This document shows, one piece after another, positions 26,979 through 34,704 of a stretch of 64,000 nucleotides of DNA. The position numbers and the translations under genes are program-made. The stretch's first letter is position 1, and every line of letters starts with the position of its first letter. Source of the DNA: Bacteroides sp. GTDB lineage: Bacteria; Bacteroidota; Bacteroidia; Bacteroidales; Muribaculaceae. The notes beneath the pieces are model-generated. The model had not been told where the DNA came from and did not search any database. It saw only the letters and a list, made by a program, of their open reading frames with translations. The DNA lies in NCBI GenBank assembly GCA_014802265.1, contig JAAVCP010000052.1:24539-88538 (forward strand), in the 5' to 3' direction.

Positions 26979-28697
26979 TTAGCTGAACCAGTAGAGCTGG
27001 GCAAGTGGGAGTTCCTTAGCCGGTGGCACAGTGGCAAGGATACCGTCAACGTAAACGTTGAATGTCTCCGGATCCACTTCGATGTGCGGAAGAGCTGTGT
27101 TGCGAACCATGTCTTCCTTAGAGAGCTGGCGCACGCCGTGAACAGGATAGAAGATGTTGTCAGTGCCGATGCGTTCTGCTATGCCGTCAGCGTATGAAGC
27201 CTGAGATACGAAACGAGCGCAAGTGCGCGGCATTGCCTTGCCAAATGCACCAAACATGGGACGCATGATCTTAGGCTGCGGAGTGGGAAGCGAAGCATTT
27301 GGATCGCCCATATTTGCCCAGTTGATAAGACCACCCTTGATGACCATCTTCGGTTTTGTGCCGAAGAAAGCCGGTTCCCAAAGCACGAGGTCAGCCATCT
27401 TGCCGACTTCGATAGAACCGAGAAGGTCAGAGATACCGTAAGTGATAGCCGGGTTGAGGGTGATTTGAGCGAGGTAGCGGAGCACACGGAAGTTATCGTT
27501 GTTATCGCTGTCTTCGGGCAATTTACCACGAACCTGCTTCATGTAAGAAGCCATCTGGAATGTACGCATGAACGATTCGCCTACGCGACCCATAGCCTGC
27601 GAGTCGGAAGACACCATTGAGATGATACCGAGATCGTGGAATACGTTCTCAGCAGCCTGTGTCTCAGGACGTACACGGCTCTCTGCGAAAGCAACGTCAG
27701 AAGGAATCAACGGGTTGAGGTTATGGCATACCATGATCATGTCAAAGAGCTCAGCCTGAGAGTTGATGCCGAAGGGAAGAGTCGGGTTGGTTGAAGAAGG
27801 AAGCACGTTTGCCATAGAAGCCACCTTCAGAAGGTCAGGAGCATGACCGCCGCCGGCACCCTCAGTATGGTATGTATGGATTGTGCGTCCGTCGATTGCT
27901 GCGATTGAGTCTTCAACATAGCCACCCTCGTTGAGTGTATCAGTGTGGATAGCAACCTGTACGTCATAATAGTCGGCAGACTTCATACAAGCCTTGATGG
28001 CTGCGGGAGTTGAACCCCAGTCCTCATGGATCTTGAAACCACAAGCTCCTGCTACGATCTGCTCGTTGAGAGTCTCTGCTACAGATGAGTTACCTTTGGC
28101 AAGGAAGCCCATGTTGATGGGAAGACCTTCGGTAGACTCAAGCATTTTTTGGATATTCCATTTGCCTGAGGTAATGGTTGTACCGTTAGTGCCGTCAGTA
28201 GGACCGATGCCACCGCCGATAAGGGTAGTTATACCGTTGCTGAGGCAGTCGTATGCCTGCTGCGGGGAGATAAAGTGTACGTGTCCGTCAATACCTGCAG
28301 CTGTAAGGATAAGGTGTTCACCTGAGATTGCATCGGTTGAAGGACCTGTGCAAAGAGTAGGAGTAACACCCTTCATGATATTGGGGTTACCACCTTTACC
28401 GATACCGGCAATCTTACCGTCTTTAACGCCGACGTCAGCCTTGATGACACCTAAAACAGGGTCAAGGATAGTAACGTTGGTAATAATAAGATCTACAGAA
28501 CCGGCAGCAGAGGTGATGGTGTTGGCTGTGCCCATGCCATCGCGGATAGTCTTGCCACCGCCATAAACGATTTCGTCGCCAAGCACGCGGAGATCTTTCT
28601 CTATCTCAACATAAAGGTCAGTATTGCCAAGGCGGATTTTATCACCCACTGTGGGGCCAAACAAGTTATTATTTTCTTGTCTTGATATTGTTGCCAT
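26979..28697 (-). CDS. ureC: Urease alpha (catalytic) subunit
   Basis: 572 residues, the usual length. The dinuclear nickel site is complete: HVH near residue 138, the carbamylated Lys in GFKIHEDWG near 221, His in [10 protein letters not shown] and [15 protein letters not shown], and Asp in [14 protein letters not shown]. The flap reads VCHNLNP near 323-328, so the Cys and the catalytic His are kept, but the second His of the common CHH triplet is Asn. It hydrolyses urea to ammonia and carbamate in the cytoplasm. Confidence 0.98.
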   Translation of the reverse strand: MATISRQENNNLFGPTVGDKIRLGNTDLYVEIEKDLRVLGDEIVYGGGKTIRDGMGTANTITSAAGSVDLIITNVTILDPVLGVIKADVGVKDGKIAGIGKGGNPNIMKGVTPTLCTGPSTDAISGEHLILTAAGIDGHVHFISPQQAYDCLSNGITTLIGGGIGPTDGTNGTTITSGKWNIQKMLESTEGLPINMGFLAKGNSSVAETLNEQIVAGACGFKIHEDWGSTPAAIKACMKSADYYDVQVAIHTDTLNEGGYVEDSIAAIDGRTIHTYHTEGAGGGHAPDLLKVASMANVLPSSTNPTLPFGINSQAELFDMIMVCHNLNPLIPSDVAFAESRVRPETQAAENVFHDLGIISMVSSDSQAMGRVGESFMRTFQMASYMKQVRGKLPEDSDNNDNFRVLRYLAQITLNPAITYGISDLLGSIEVGKMADLVLWEPAFFGTKPKMVIKGGLINWANMGDPNASLPTPQPKIMRPMFGAFGKAMPRTCARFVSQASYADGIAERIGTDNIFYPVHGVRQLSKEDMVRNTALPHIEVDPETFNVYVDGILATVPPAKELPLAQLYWFS

Positions 28698-28721
28698 AAA
28701 TTTCTTTTATTATAGTGGGTG

Positions 28722-29273
28722 TTAAGATTTTGAAGTATATTCAGCGTCAGCCTCATCTTCAGTGACATTCTTAAAGCCGTATTCTTCCATACGCTTGAAT
28801 GCACGAATCTTGTGGGGGTAATATGTCGGTGTGTCTTCAAGACCTGCATAACCGTCAACAAGGTCATTGAAGCCGATGATACGCATCTTGCCGGCGAATG
28901 TCACGAGTTCCACCTCTTTCTCCTCACCGGGTTCGAAACGCACGGCAGTAGTGGCGGGTATATTAAGATGGTAGCCGAAGGCAGCCTTACGGTCAAATTC
29001 CATGTAGCGGTTCACCTCAAAGAAATGGAAGTGAGAGCCTATCTGAACGGGACGGTCACCGGTGTTGCGCACTTTAAGTTTTACGGTACGGCGGTCAGCA
29101 TTGTAAGTCAAATCACCGTCAGCCAAGATTACGCCGCCAACCGGCACATATGTGGCTGGCTTGAATCCCGGTGTGTTGGGATATGCTATTGCGGGTTTGC
29201 CGGGGAAGATACCCTGTGGTGTAGAATAAGTTGGAGTAGTTGCTGAGTCTCCCTGTGGATTATTTGTTGCCAT
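28722..29273 (-). CDS. ureB: Urease beta subunit with N- and C-terminal extensions
   Basis: 183 residues against about 100-110 for a minimal beta subunit. The core (VPVGGVILADGDLTYN, GDRPVQIGSHFHFFEVN, RFEPGEEKEVELV) is canonical. About 40 residues precede it, rich in Pro, Thr and Gly, and about 35 charged residues follow. The first ATG is well placed 27 bases after ureA, so the extension is probably real. Confidence 0.96.
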   Translation of the reverse strand: MATNNPQGDSATTPTYSTPQGIFPGKPAIAYPNTPGFKPATYVPVGGVILADGDLTYNADRRTVKLKVRNTGDRPVQIGSHFHFFEVNRYMEFDRKAAFGYHLNIPATTAVRFEPGEEKEVELVTFAGKMRIIGFNDLVDGYAGLEDTPTYYPHKIRAFKRMEEYGFKNVTEDEADAEYTSKS

Positions 29274-29300
29274 GATTGATGATGAGTTTTACAGGGTTAA

Positions 29301-29603
29301 TTACTTAATGGGGTGATGGATGCTCACCAGACGACTGCCGTCAGTAAATACTGCCTCGACCTGGAGAAGCGTAATCATGTCGGCTACGCCTTCCATTACG
29401 TTCTCTTTCTTTAAGACGTTAGCTGCATCATGCATAACTTCTTCAACCGTCTTCCCTTCGCGGGCGCCCTCAAGCGCGCATGAGGTGATATAGGCCACTG
29501 ACTCTGGGTAATTGAGTTTGAGCCCTTTTTGCAGACGTCGCTCTGCTATCATTCCGAGAGTGAGGAGCGTCAATTTGTCTTGCTCTTTGGGTGTTAGATG
29601 CAT
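29301..29603 (-). CDS. ureA: Urease gamma subunit
   Basis: 100 residues, full length. It begins [20 protein letters not shown] and contains [20 protein letters not shown] and [18 protein letters not shown], all family hallmarks. It is the first structural gene and has its own promoter 70-110 bases upstream. Confidence 0.97.
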   Translation of the reverse strand: MHLTPKEQDKLTLLTLGMIAERRLQKGLKLNYPESVAYITSCALEGAREGKTVEEVMHDAANVLKKENVMEGVADMITLLQVEAVFTDGSRLVSIHHPIK

Positions 29604-29657
29604 ACTTGTTGATTTTATGGTTAATATCCGGGGGTAGGGCCACTACTCCTTTATTTT

Positions 29658-29672
29658 ACGCATATTTTGCGT
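29658..29672. promoter_or_regulatory. Short palindrome in the ureA leader
   Basis: ACGCA and TGCGT arms around a 5-base centre, right at the predicted transcription start of ureA. It could be an operator or the foot of a small RNA hairpin; the evidence is only its symmetry and place. Confidence 0.3.
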
Positions 29673-29680
29673 TAATTTCA

Positions 29681-29711
29681 CAAAATTATTAAAAACTTAT
29701 GAGACTATCAA
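29681..29711 (-). promoter_or_regulatory. Promoter of ureA
   Basis: On the minus strand, TTG (29709-29711) is followed by 20 bases and TAATTTTG (29681-29688). The leader would be about 70 bases. It allows the urease genes to be expressed apart from the transporter. Confidence 0.7.
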
Positions 29712-29732
29712 CTTATAGATAGAAAATTTTTA

Positions 29733-30761
29733 TTATTTTGAAGATTTTTCTTTATTATTTTGAAGATCATCTACAAATTTATCCCATTCTGAGTCCCAAT
29801 CGGAGTGACCGTTGTTCATCATGTTGAGCTTATACTGAGGAAGCAGAAACAGCCATGTGGCAATACAGAACGGACCGGTAAGAGTGGGTAATCCAAAGGG
29901 TTCCATAAATACGTCAAGGGCTGCCTGAATAAAGAATGTAGCGATTATTGCTACCACTGTCCATACGGCAGATTTAATATTTGGCTTATAGAAAGTGCAC
30001 CCTATGGCAATACCGGTCAATACGGGACTGAACCCAAAGAGTCCGCTGGCAATATCACTTCCGTCGGCATGAAAAAGGATTGCCAATGCGAGTGATATCG
30101 CGGAACCTACCGCTGCCCAGAATGCTGCCCAACGGCTACAGACGGCAAGCGCAACAAGGAAGAAAATGCCGGTCACCCATGAATTTATCAGGAATACCTG
30201 CGACACGCCTTTGAGCCAATACACTACAAGCGATCCAAACGAGGTGTCAAGAGTAGGGGAGAAGTGATCTGCCAAAGCAGGAGTTGACAAGGATACGGGA
30301 TCGAGTTCAGGAAGTATACGAGATGAGAGAAGGAACAGCCATGTCATCAAGACGAATGGGAAAGTGAGTGAGTTAATTTTGAAGGGTGCAAGGAAATTAT
30401 TCATTCCGGTGCGTACCCATGTAGTAAGCATAGAGCAAAACACCAATGCCAACCACATTAGCCAGGTGTTGCCTAAGAATGTCGGGAATGCACACCCCAC
30501 CAAGATACCGTTGAAGCCCCATAGTCCTTGGTCGCCACCCTTTGAACCACGTTCCATTATATAGCCTGCGAGGGTAGAAACGATAAGCCCTACTACTGCA
30601 CCCCATGCTACTGCAGGGGTATGACATTCGTAGGCACCCCAGAATATACCGGCAAGAAACAGTAAGCCGGTCCATGGACTCTGTTGAAACATTACTTGTC
30701 CCGCTCCGTCAAGAGTGGCAGTCACTGCGTTAGTAAATTTTGAATTTTCCATATCATACAT
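29733..30761 (-). CDS. Urea transporter (UT family)
   Basis: 342 residues from the ATG at 30761; another ATG at 30752 is equally possible. Hydrophobic throughout, with about ten membrane segments in two similar halves. The halves carry UT-type signatures: LDGAGQVMFQQSPWTGLLF and GLWGFNGILVGCAFPTF in the first, SGLFGFSPVLTGIAIG in the second, and NSLTFPFVLMTWLFL and GPFCIATWLFL at the matching ends. UT proteins are urea channels in the inner membrane. Its place just upstream of ureA on the same strand indicates that it feeds urea to the enzyme. Confidence 0.92.
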   Translation of the reverse strand: MYDMENSKFTNAVTATLDGAGQVMFQQSPWTGLLFLAGIFWGAYECHTPAVAWGAVVGLIVSTLAGYIMERGSKGGDQGLWGFNGILVGCAFPTFLGNTWLMWLALVFCSMLTTWVRTGMNNFLAPFKINSLTFPFVLMTWLFLLSSRILPELDPVSLSTPALADHFSPTLDTSFGSLVVYWLKGVSQVFLINSWVTGIFFLVALAVCSRWAAFWAAVGSAISLALAILFHADGSDIASGLFGFSPVLTGIAIGCTFYKPNIKSAVWTVVAIIATFFIQAALDVFMEPFGLPTLTGPFCIATWLFLLPQYKLNMMNNGHSDWDSEWDKFVDDLQNNKEKSSK

Positions 30762-30781
30762 GTTGATTATTACCAATGAAG

Positions 30782-30789
30782 CAAAAATA
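30782..30789 (-). promoter_or_regulatory. Possible -7 box of the urea transporter gene
   Basis: TATTTTTG on the minus strand lies in the T-rich tail of the preceding terminator. The nearest TTG upstream is 24 bases away, longer than normal, so the promoter call is tentative. Confidence 0.35.
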
Positions 30790-30793
30790 AAAA

Positions 30794-30825
30794 ATAGAGG
30801 TGCCTGTGCGCACAAGCACCTCTAT
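30794..30825 (-). terminator. Terminator of the flavin reductase-like gene
   Basis: Arms ATAGAGGTGC and GCACCTCTAT with a 12-base loop are followed on the minus strand by a T-rich run. It separates the flavin reductase-like gene from the urea transporter gene. Confidence 0.8.
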
Positions 30826-30884
30826 AGTTATTACATTTTTTTGAGTATATGGTTCAAATATATAGCAAAGTTCAAACAATTTAT

Positions 30885-31448
30885 TTATTTGAGAGCAATG
30901 CCATCATGAAATGCATTCCCCACACGTGAACCAAGCACTATGTAGCCATTATGGATCGGATCGAAAGTGATAAGCTCCATTTTCTCTACGTCAGGTTTGC
31001 CATCTTCAGCAAGATATGCCTCGTCACAGACAATATTCACGATTTCCGCAATCATATAGAAGCCGCTTTCCGATTCATAAAGTTTCTCTTTTATGCGGCA
31101 TTCCATTGTCATTGGGAAACAGTCAAACACGGGTGCGTCTACATTCTCGGCTTTGGTCTGATTCCAGCCTGCCTTGGCGATTTTGTCAGGCACTTTCTTT
31201 CCGCTTACGATTCCTACAAAGTCGGCTGCTTCCATTGTGGATTTTGTGGCGAATGCCAAAGTGAATTCACCGTTACGGTTGAGGTTATCGGTTGTGGCAT
31301 GTGAGCCTAAGGAAATCATTATCTCATTCATGTCCCATTGTCCGCCCCATGCCGCGTTCATTGCGTTTGGAGTACCGTCGTTATCGTATGTGCCGATAAT
31401 TAACACCGGCTGAGGAAGTAACCATGCTTTAGGTTTGAAATTTTTCAT
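30885..31448 (-). CDS. Flavin reductase-like FMN-binding protein
   Basis: 187 residues. The N-terminal half has the split-barrel signature of the flavin reductase-like (DIM6/NTAB) family: LLPQPVLIIGTYDNDGTPNA, MISLGSHATTDNLNRNGEFT and GIVSGKKVPDKIAKAGW. The protein probably binds FMN and acts as a small cytoplasmic oxidoreductase; the partner is unknown. It has its own terminator and is the last gene of its transcript. Confidence 0.88.
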   Translation of the reverse strand: MKNFKPKAWLLPQPVLIIGTYDNDGTPNAMNAAWGGQWDMNEIMISLGSHATTDNLNRNGEFTLAFATKSTMEAADFVGIVSGKKVPDKIAKAGWNQTKAENVDAPVFDCFPMTMECRIKEKLYESESGFYMIAEIVNIVCDEAYLAEDGKPDVEKMELITFDPIHNGYIVLGSRVGNAFHDGIALK

Positions 31449-31605
31449 AACGATTATATTTATTGAAATTCAATATTTATAGGTTTTTAAGTGTAAATAC
31501 TTTTTAAAAGTATTTTTTAGGCACTTTAGGAATTTGTCTTTGTAATTCATAACAAATTATGATAAGAAAAAGATTTATAGGGCTGTTTATTCCCCAAAAA
31601 ATTAC

Positions 31606-31613
31606 TAACTTTG
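31606..31613 (+). promoter_or_regulatory. -7 box of the SMR-exporter operon
   Basis: TAACTTTG, 99 bases before the exporter ATG. The -33 position has only a weak match (GCTG, 20 bases upstream). Confidence 0.5.
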
Positions 31614-31617
31614 CGTA

Positions 31618-31705
31618 AACCTTGGAAGGAGACGCCGAGAATTATTGCTTCTGACAGCGACAAGCCGATTACTTGCAGCCCTCGATAGGTAATAATCTGT
31701 TATAA
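31618..31705 (+). promoter_or_regulatory. Structured-looking leader of the SMR-exporter gene
   Basis: A leader of about 90 bases, richer in G and C than the flanks. ACCT near its start can pair with AGGT near its end. ATTAC and GTAAT can form an inner hairpin, and AGAATTATT could compete by pairing with AATAATCT. Alternative pairings and the downstream Gdx-like exporter suggest a cis-regulatory RNA, but it does not match the guanidine-I, -II or -III consensus as I know them. Confidence 0.4.
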
Positions 31706-31712
31706 ACCTGTT

Positions 31713-32036
31713 ATGAACTGGATTATACTTATTTTAGCCGGACTGATGGAGGTCGGCTTTACATTTTGTCTTGGGAAGACAAAAACTGCCACCGGCACGG
31801 CATTAGCTTGGTGGTGGGTTGGGTTCCTCGTAGCTCTTTCGTTGAGTATGTACCTGATGGCAAAAGCCTCTGAAAAGCTGCCCATAGGCACTGTCTATCC
31901 TGTATGGACCGGCATTGGAGCTGTGGGTGCAGTGATTGTAGGCATTGTATTCTTTAACGAGCCTGCCACTTTCTGGCGAATATTCTTTATAACCACCCTT
32001 ATACTTTCAACTGTCGGACTTAAAATATTGTCATGA
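31713..32036 (+). CDS. sugE: SMR-family exporter, SugE/Gdx-like
   Basis: 107 residues, the usual size for small multidrug resistance proteins, with four membrane segments. The essential Glu is in AGLMEVGFTF in the first helix. LPIGTVYPVWTGIGAVGAV in the third helix and FFNEPATFWRIFFI in the loop to the fourth are those of the SugE/Gdx branch, whose studied members export guanidinium. The protein works as an antiparallel dimer in the inner membrane. Its stop codon overlaps the start of the next gene (ATGA). Confidence 0.87.
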   Translation: MNWIILILAGLMEVGFTFCLGKTKTATGTALAWWWVGFLVALSLSMYLMAKASEKLPIGTVYPVWTGIGAVGAVIVGIVFFNEPATFWRIFFITTLILSTVGLKILS

Positions 32037-32524
32037 TGGAAAGAAAAATGCGTCGTTTCAAGCAACTTCTTGCACTTGAAGAAACCAAAGTTATTTTGTC
32101 AAAGGGTTCTAACGGTGTCTTGTCGCTTGTTGATTCCACCGGGGAACCGTATGGAGTGCCAGTCAGCTATGCCTATGATGGTGAAAGTTGCATATATCTC
32201 CATAGTGCAGCAAAGGGGTATAAGATAGAATGCATAGAGAGTGAGTCACGTTGCTCTTTCTGTGTCGTAGGTCAGGATAGGATAATGCCTGAAGAATTTA
32301 CCTCTTATTTCCGGAGTGTAATTGTAAAAGGCACTGTAAATATCGTGTCAGAACCGACAGAGATAATGAAAGGCTTGCTGCTCCTGTGTGAAAAATATTC
32401 CCCTGGCGTTGATTCTGATTCGGAGATTTCAAAGTGTATCAGCCATGTGGCAGTGCTTCGTCTTGATATTGAGAGCATGACCGGTAAGGAAGCCATAGAG
32501 TTAGTAAGAAAACGTAAAGAATAA
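32033..32524 (+). CDS. Pyridoxamine 5'-phosphate oxidase-like (NimA-like) flavoprotein
   Basis: 163 residues. GVLSLVDSTGEPYGVPVSYA, IYLHSAAKGYKIECI, CSFCVVGQDRIMPEEFTSYF and RSVIVKG are the marks of the NimA-like split-barrel FMN proteins, some of which reduce nitroimidazoles. It starts inside the stop codon of the exporter gene, so the two are translationally coupled. The actual substrate is unknown; resistance is possible but not shown by sequence. Confidence 0.85.
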   Translation: MMERKMRRFKQLLALEETKVILSKGSNGVLSLVDSTGEPYGVPVSYAYDGESCIYLHSAAKGYKIECIESESRCSFCVVGQDRIMPEEFTSYFRSVIVKGTVNIVSEPTEIMKGLLLLCEKYSPGVDSDSEISKCISHVAVLRLDIESMTGKEAIELVRKRKE

Positions 32525-32539
32525 AATTTTTCGAAAATA

Positions 32540-33049
32540 ATGATACGTATAAGAAAAGGCGAAGTAGCAGATATCGATGCTATAATGTCGTGTTATGACA
32601 TTGCGCGACGCTATATGAGGGCATCAGGTAATCATAACCAATGGATAAATGGTTATCCGTCGCGGGAACTTGTGGCAGAAGACATAGCCCAGGGAGTTAA
32701 TTATGTTGGGGTAGATGAAAACGGGGAAATAGTAATGGCATTTGCTTTCATAATAGGGAAGGATCCGACATATTCACTTATTGAAGACGGAGAATGGCTC
32801 AACAATTTGCCCTATGGAACTATTCATAGACTCGGCTCCACAGGGAAATACAGAGGTGTTTTGAAGACATGTGTTGAATACTGCATGACAAAAATTCATA
32901 ATATACGGCTTGATACTCACTCTGATAATCAGACAATGCAACAAGCTGCCCTAAGATTAGGTTTCACTCGGTGTGGCATTATATATTGCCAGGACGGGAG
33001 CCCACGCATCGCGTATCAGAAATATAAAAAGAGCCAGGTAATTTTATAA
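32540..33049 (+). CDS. GNAT-family N-acetyltransferase
   Basis: 169 residues. The N-terminal IRKGEVADIDAIMSCYDIAR, the central IHRLGSTGKYRGVLKTCVEY with the acetyl-CoA loop somewhat degenerate (GKYRG in place of RGxGxG/A), and RLDTHSDNQTMQQAALRLGF toward the end are typical of this superfamily. It is 15 bases after the NimA-like gene and probably the last gene of the same operon. The acceptor is unknown. Confidence 0.85.
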   Translation: MIRIRKGEVADIDAIMSCYDIARRYMRASGNHNQWINGYPSRELVAEDIAQGVNYVGVDENGEIVMAFAFIIGKDPTYSLIEDGEWLNNLPYGTIHRLGSTGKYRGVLKTCVEYCMTKIHNIRLDTHSDNQTMQQAALRLGFTRCGIIYCQDGSPRIAYQKYKKSQVIL

Positions 33050-33068
33050 GATTTTTTGTGATGAAAAC

Positions 33069-33101
33069 ACTTATCTTACCATTTCCTATGGTTTGATAAG
33101 T
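33069..33101. promoter_or_regulatory. Interrupted inverted repeat
   Basis: ACTTATC and GATAAGT form the outer arms, ACCAT and ATGGT the inner arms, with a T-T mismatch pair on each side. It lies between the GNAT gene and the MNT relic. No T-run follows, so it may be a weak terminator or an old operator of the MNT/HEPN pair. Confidence 0.4.
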
Positions 33102-33150
33102 CAGGTATGGGTGGGGGTATTCAACTTTAATTTTTAATATTTGTCACAAA

Positions 33151-33327
33151 ATGCTCTTGCATAATCGAGGAGAATAAGAATAGTGATACCTTTTGGTTGA
33201 ATTTTTACCAAATGTAAAAATAGGACTGCAATATTTTAGAATGATCGCGGATCTTAAAGATTTATGTGGATGCAAAATAGATCTTGTAGAAAACAGTATG
33301 TTGCATCCAACCTGGTCTAAGTTGTAA
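33151..33327 (+). pseudogene. Decayed MNT nucleotidyltransferase antitoxin
   Basis: The frame ending at 33327 encodes LLVEFLPNV followed by a segment to CGCKIDLVENSMLHP, which is the C-terminal part of a small MNT-type nucleotidyltransferase. Upstream, HNRGE and, in another frame, EENKNSD are what is left of the GSxxRGE...SDID active site. The second Asp and its surroundings are lost through small deletions, and stop codons follow RGE. In MntA/HepT pairs this protein AMPylates and silences the HEPN toxin. Here it cannot be made whole. Confidence 0.75.
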
Positions 33328-33348
33328 ATAATGATCGAATACTGATAT

Positions 33349-33692
33349 ATGAGAGAAGAAATTAGAGATCCTCTTCGCCTTCAACATATTCTTGATGCTT
33401 ATGAGCGATTAACAGATTTTTCCCAAATGGAAATTTACCTGAATTAAACGAGAAGGACATGTCCTATTTTGGTCTAATCAAAAATTTAGATATTATTGGT
33501 GAGGCAGCCTATAAATTGACACAAGAATTTGTCAATAGTTACCCGGAAACTGATTGGCGGTCAATAATCGCTATGCGGCATATAATGGTACATGGATATT
33601 ATAAAGTTAACTCGGTATTCGTTAAGGAAATTATCCAGACAGATATCCCTATACTTTATCAACAAATAAAAAATTATATCTCTGGTCATTAA
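33349..33692 (+). pseudogene. HEPN (DUF86, HepT-like) toxin gene with one-base frameshift
   Basis: The ATG at 33349 opens MREEIRDPLRLQHILDAYE. The frame breaks after a run of five T at about 33414 and resumes in another frame as GNLPELNEKDMSYFGLIKN. One extra T would restore a protein of about 115 residues, the normal size. The RNase motif RX4HXY is present (RHIMVHGY). It follows the MNT relic by 21 bases, the usual order. The frameshift could be real or a homopolymer sequencing error; the damaged antitoxin favours real decay. Confidence 0.8.
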
Positions 33693-33723
33693 TCACTTAT
33701 ACATATATCATTGAGTAGCTGGT

Positions 33724-34023
33724 AAAATTATATATTCACCTGAGTATTGGCATTCCACTGATTCCGGCAGCTTCTCCTTCGGTTACAACGCCTCCCTCTC
33801 CGCAGTCAATGTGGTCGGGGAAGTATCTGACAGGATACACGAGGTGACCGGACGCAGACTTTCCGTCGCATCCGTCAGGAGAATCCTTCATAATGTCTCG
33901 TTGTATCAACATATTAAGAAATTTATTGATGGTCAGAAATCCGACAGTCAGAAAAATAATTACGTCCTGACGGACGAGATCTCGGCTAACTTATTGTTCT
34001 TCGGTGTCAGAGAGGGTGCCTGA
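33724..34023 (+). pseudogene. Orphan coding fragment of unknown origin
   Basis: An open frame without a convincing start encodes a segment with SVASVRRILHN and, at the end, LTDEISANLLFFGVREGA. A GTG or ATG-poor start near 33810 would give about 70 residues. The DNA is visibly richer in G and C than the stretches on both sides, so it looks like a piece of a gene from elsewhere. I do not recognise the family. Confidence 0.4.
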
Positions 34024-34069
34024 ATTATTCAAAATTTAACGGATTATTGTTTTATATTTCTGACATTTA

Positions 34070-34093
34070 AAAATCACAATATATTGTGATTTT
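34070..34093. promoter_or_regulatory. HipB operator 1 (upstream of promoter)
   Basis: A perfect 24-base palindrome with half-site AAAATCACAA and central TATA, ending one base before the -33 element. The matching site 2 lies 61 bases downstream. Confidence 0.75.
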
Positions 34094-34094
34094 A

Positions 34095-34126
34095 TTTGGT
34101 AGAACTACGAAAATTGATTATATTTG
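34095..34126 (+). promoter_or_regulatory. Promoter of the hipBST-like operon
   Basis: TTTG at 34095-34098, 20 bases, then TATATTTG at 34119-34126; both elements match the consensus fully. It is bracketed by two palindromes. Confidence 0.8.
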
Positions 34127-34130
34127 CGCT

Positions 34131-34154
34131 AAAATCACAACACATTGTGATTTT
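34131..34154. promoter_or_regulatory. HipB operator 2 (over the transcription start)
   Basis: Half-sites AAAATCACAA and TTGTGATTTT around CACA, identical in half-sites to operator 1. It lies from 4 to 28 bases after the -7 box, where a repressor would block transcription. Confidence 0.75.
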
Positions 34155-34162
34155 ATATTGAT

Positions 34163-34366
34163 ATGGATAGACGGAAAATAGGAGAAATAATAAAAAACAG
34201 ACGTAAGAAACTGAATATTAATCAGCCTACTTTGGCGATGTTGGCTGGTGTAGGGCTAAATACACTTGTAGCAGTTGAACGTGGTAATGGTAACCCAAAA
34301 ATAGAAACGATCTTATCTATTCTTGATACCTTAGGATTAACAATTGATATAAAACTTAAAGACTAA
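34163..34366 (+). CDS. hipB: HipB-like XRE antitoxin/repressor
   Basis: 67 residues, nearly all of it an XRE helix-turn-helix (IGEIIKNRRKKLNINQPTLA, then GLNTLVAVERGNGNPKIETI). It is a compact HipB with little C-terminal extension. It should bind the two palindromes in front of the operon as a dimer and repress it (inference from family and context). It is followed after 5 bases by the small HipS-like gene. Confidence 0.85.
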   Translation: MDRRKIGEIIKNRRKKLNINQPTLAMLAGVGLNTLVAVERGNGNPKIETILSILDTLGLTIDIKLKD

Positions 34367-34371
34367 ACCAT

Positions 34372-34701
34372 ATGAGGCAATGCAAAGTATATGTGCATGG
34401 AATATATGCAGGCATAATGACGGAAACCGGTGCTCCAAAAGAATATATGTTTAAATATGACTCTGATTATCTACGACAAAATAAGGAGCCTGTCAGCCTT
34501 ACTATGCCATTAAGGAAAGAACCTTATAGATCCCCGGTACTGTTCCCATACTTTTTCAATATGCTTTCTGAAGGTGAAAATCGTGCTATGCAGTCTTCAT
34601 ATCTAAGAATTGACAAAGATGATGACTTCGGGATTCTCTTGGAAACAGCACAACATGACACCCCCGGAGCTGTAACTGTAAAACCGATAAATTATAATTA
34701 A
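34372..34701 (+). CDS. hipS: HipS-like protein (stand-alone HipA N-terminal subdomain)
   Basis: 109 residues. The sequence (VYVHGIYAGIMTE, YDSDYLRQNKEPVSLTMPLR, LFPYFFNMLSEGENRAMQSS) matches the N-terminal subdomain of HipA kinases as a separate protein. In the E. coli HipBST system this small protein, not HipB, is the main antitoxin against HipT. Its own stop codon and the next ATG, 3 bases on, show a true split rather than a frameshift in one hipA gene. Confidence 0.82.
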   Translation: MRQCKVYVHGIYAGIMTETGAPKEYMFKYDSDYLRQNKEPVSLTMPLRKEPYRSPVLFPYFFNMLSEGENRAMQSSYLRIDKDDDFGILLETAQHDTPGAVTVKPINYN

Positions 34702-34704
34702 AAT

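Noticed and set aside
27994..28566. 190-codon plus-strand frame inside ureC
   Set aside because: It is the antisense shadow of a highly conserved gene; its residues have no family features.
31618..31705. Guanidine riboswitch in front of the SMR exporter gene
   Set aside because: The gene family fits, but I could not find the conserved core of the guanidine-I, -II or -III classes, so only an unclassified structured leader is claimed.
33459..33692. A stand-alone 77-residue gene
   Set aside because: It is the C-terminal part of the HEPN gene after a frameshift; the N-terminal part lies just upstream in another frame.
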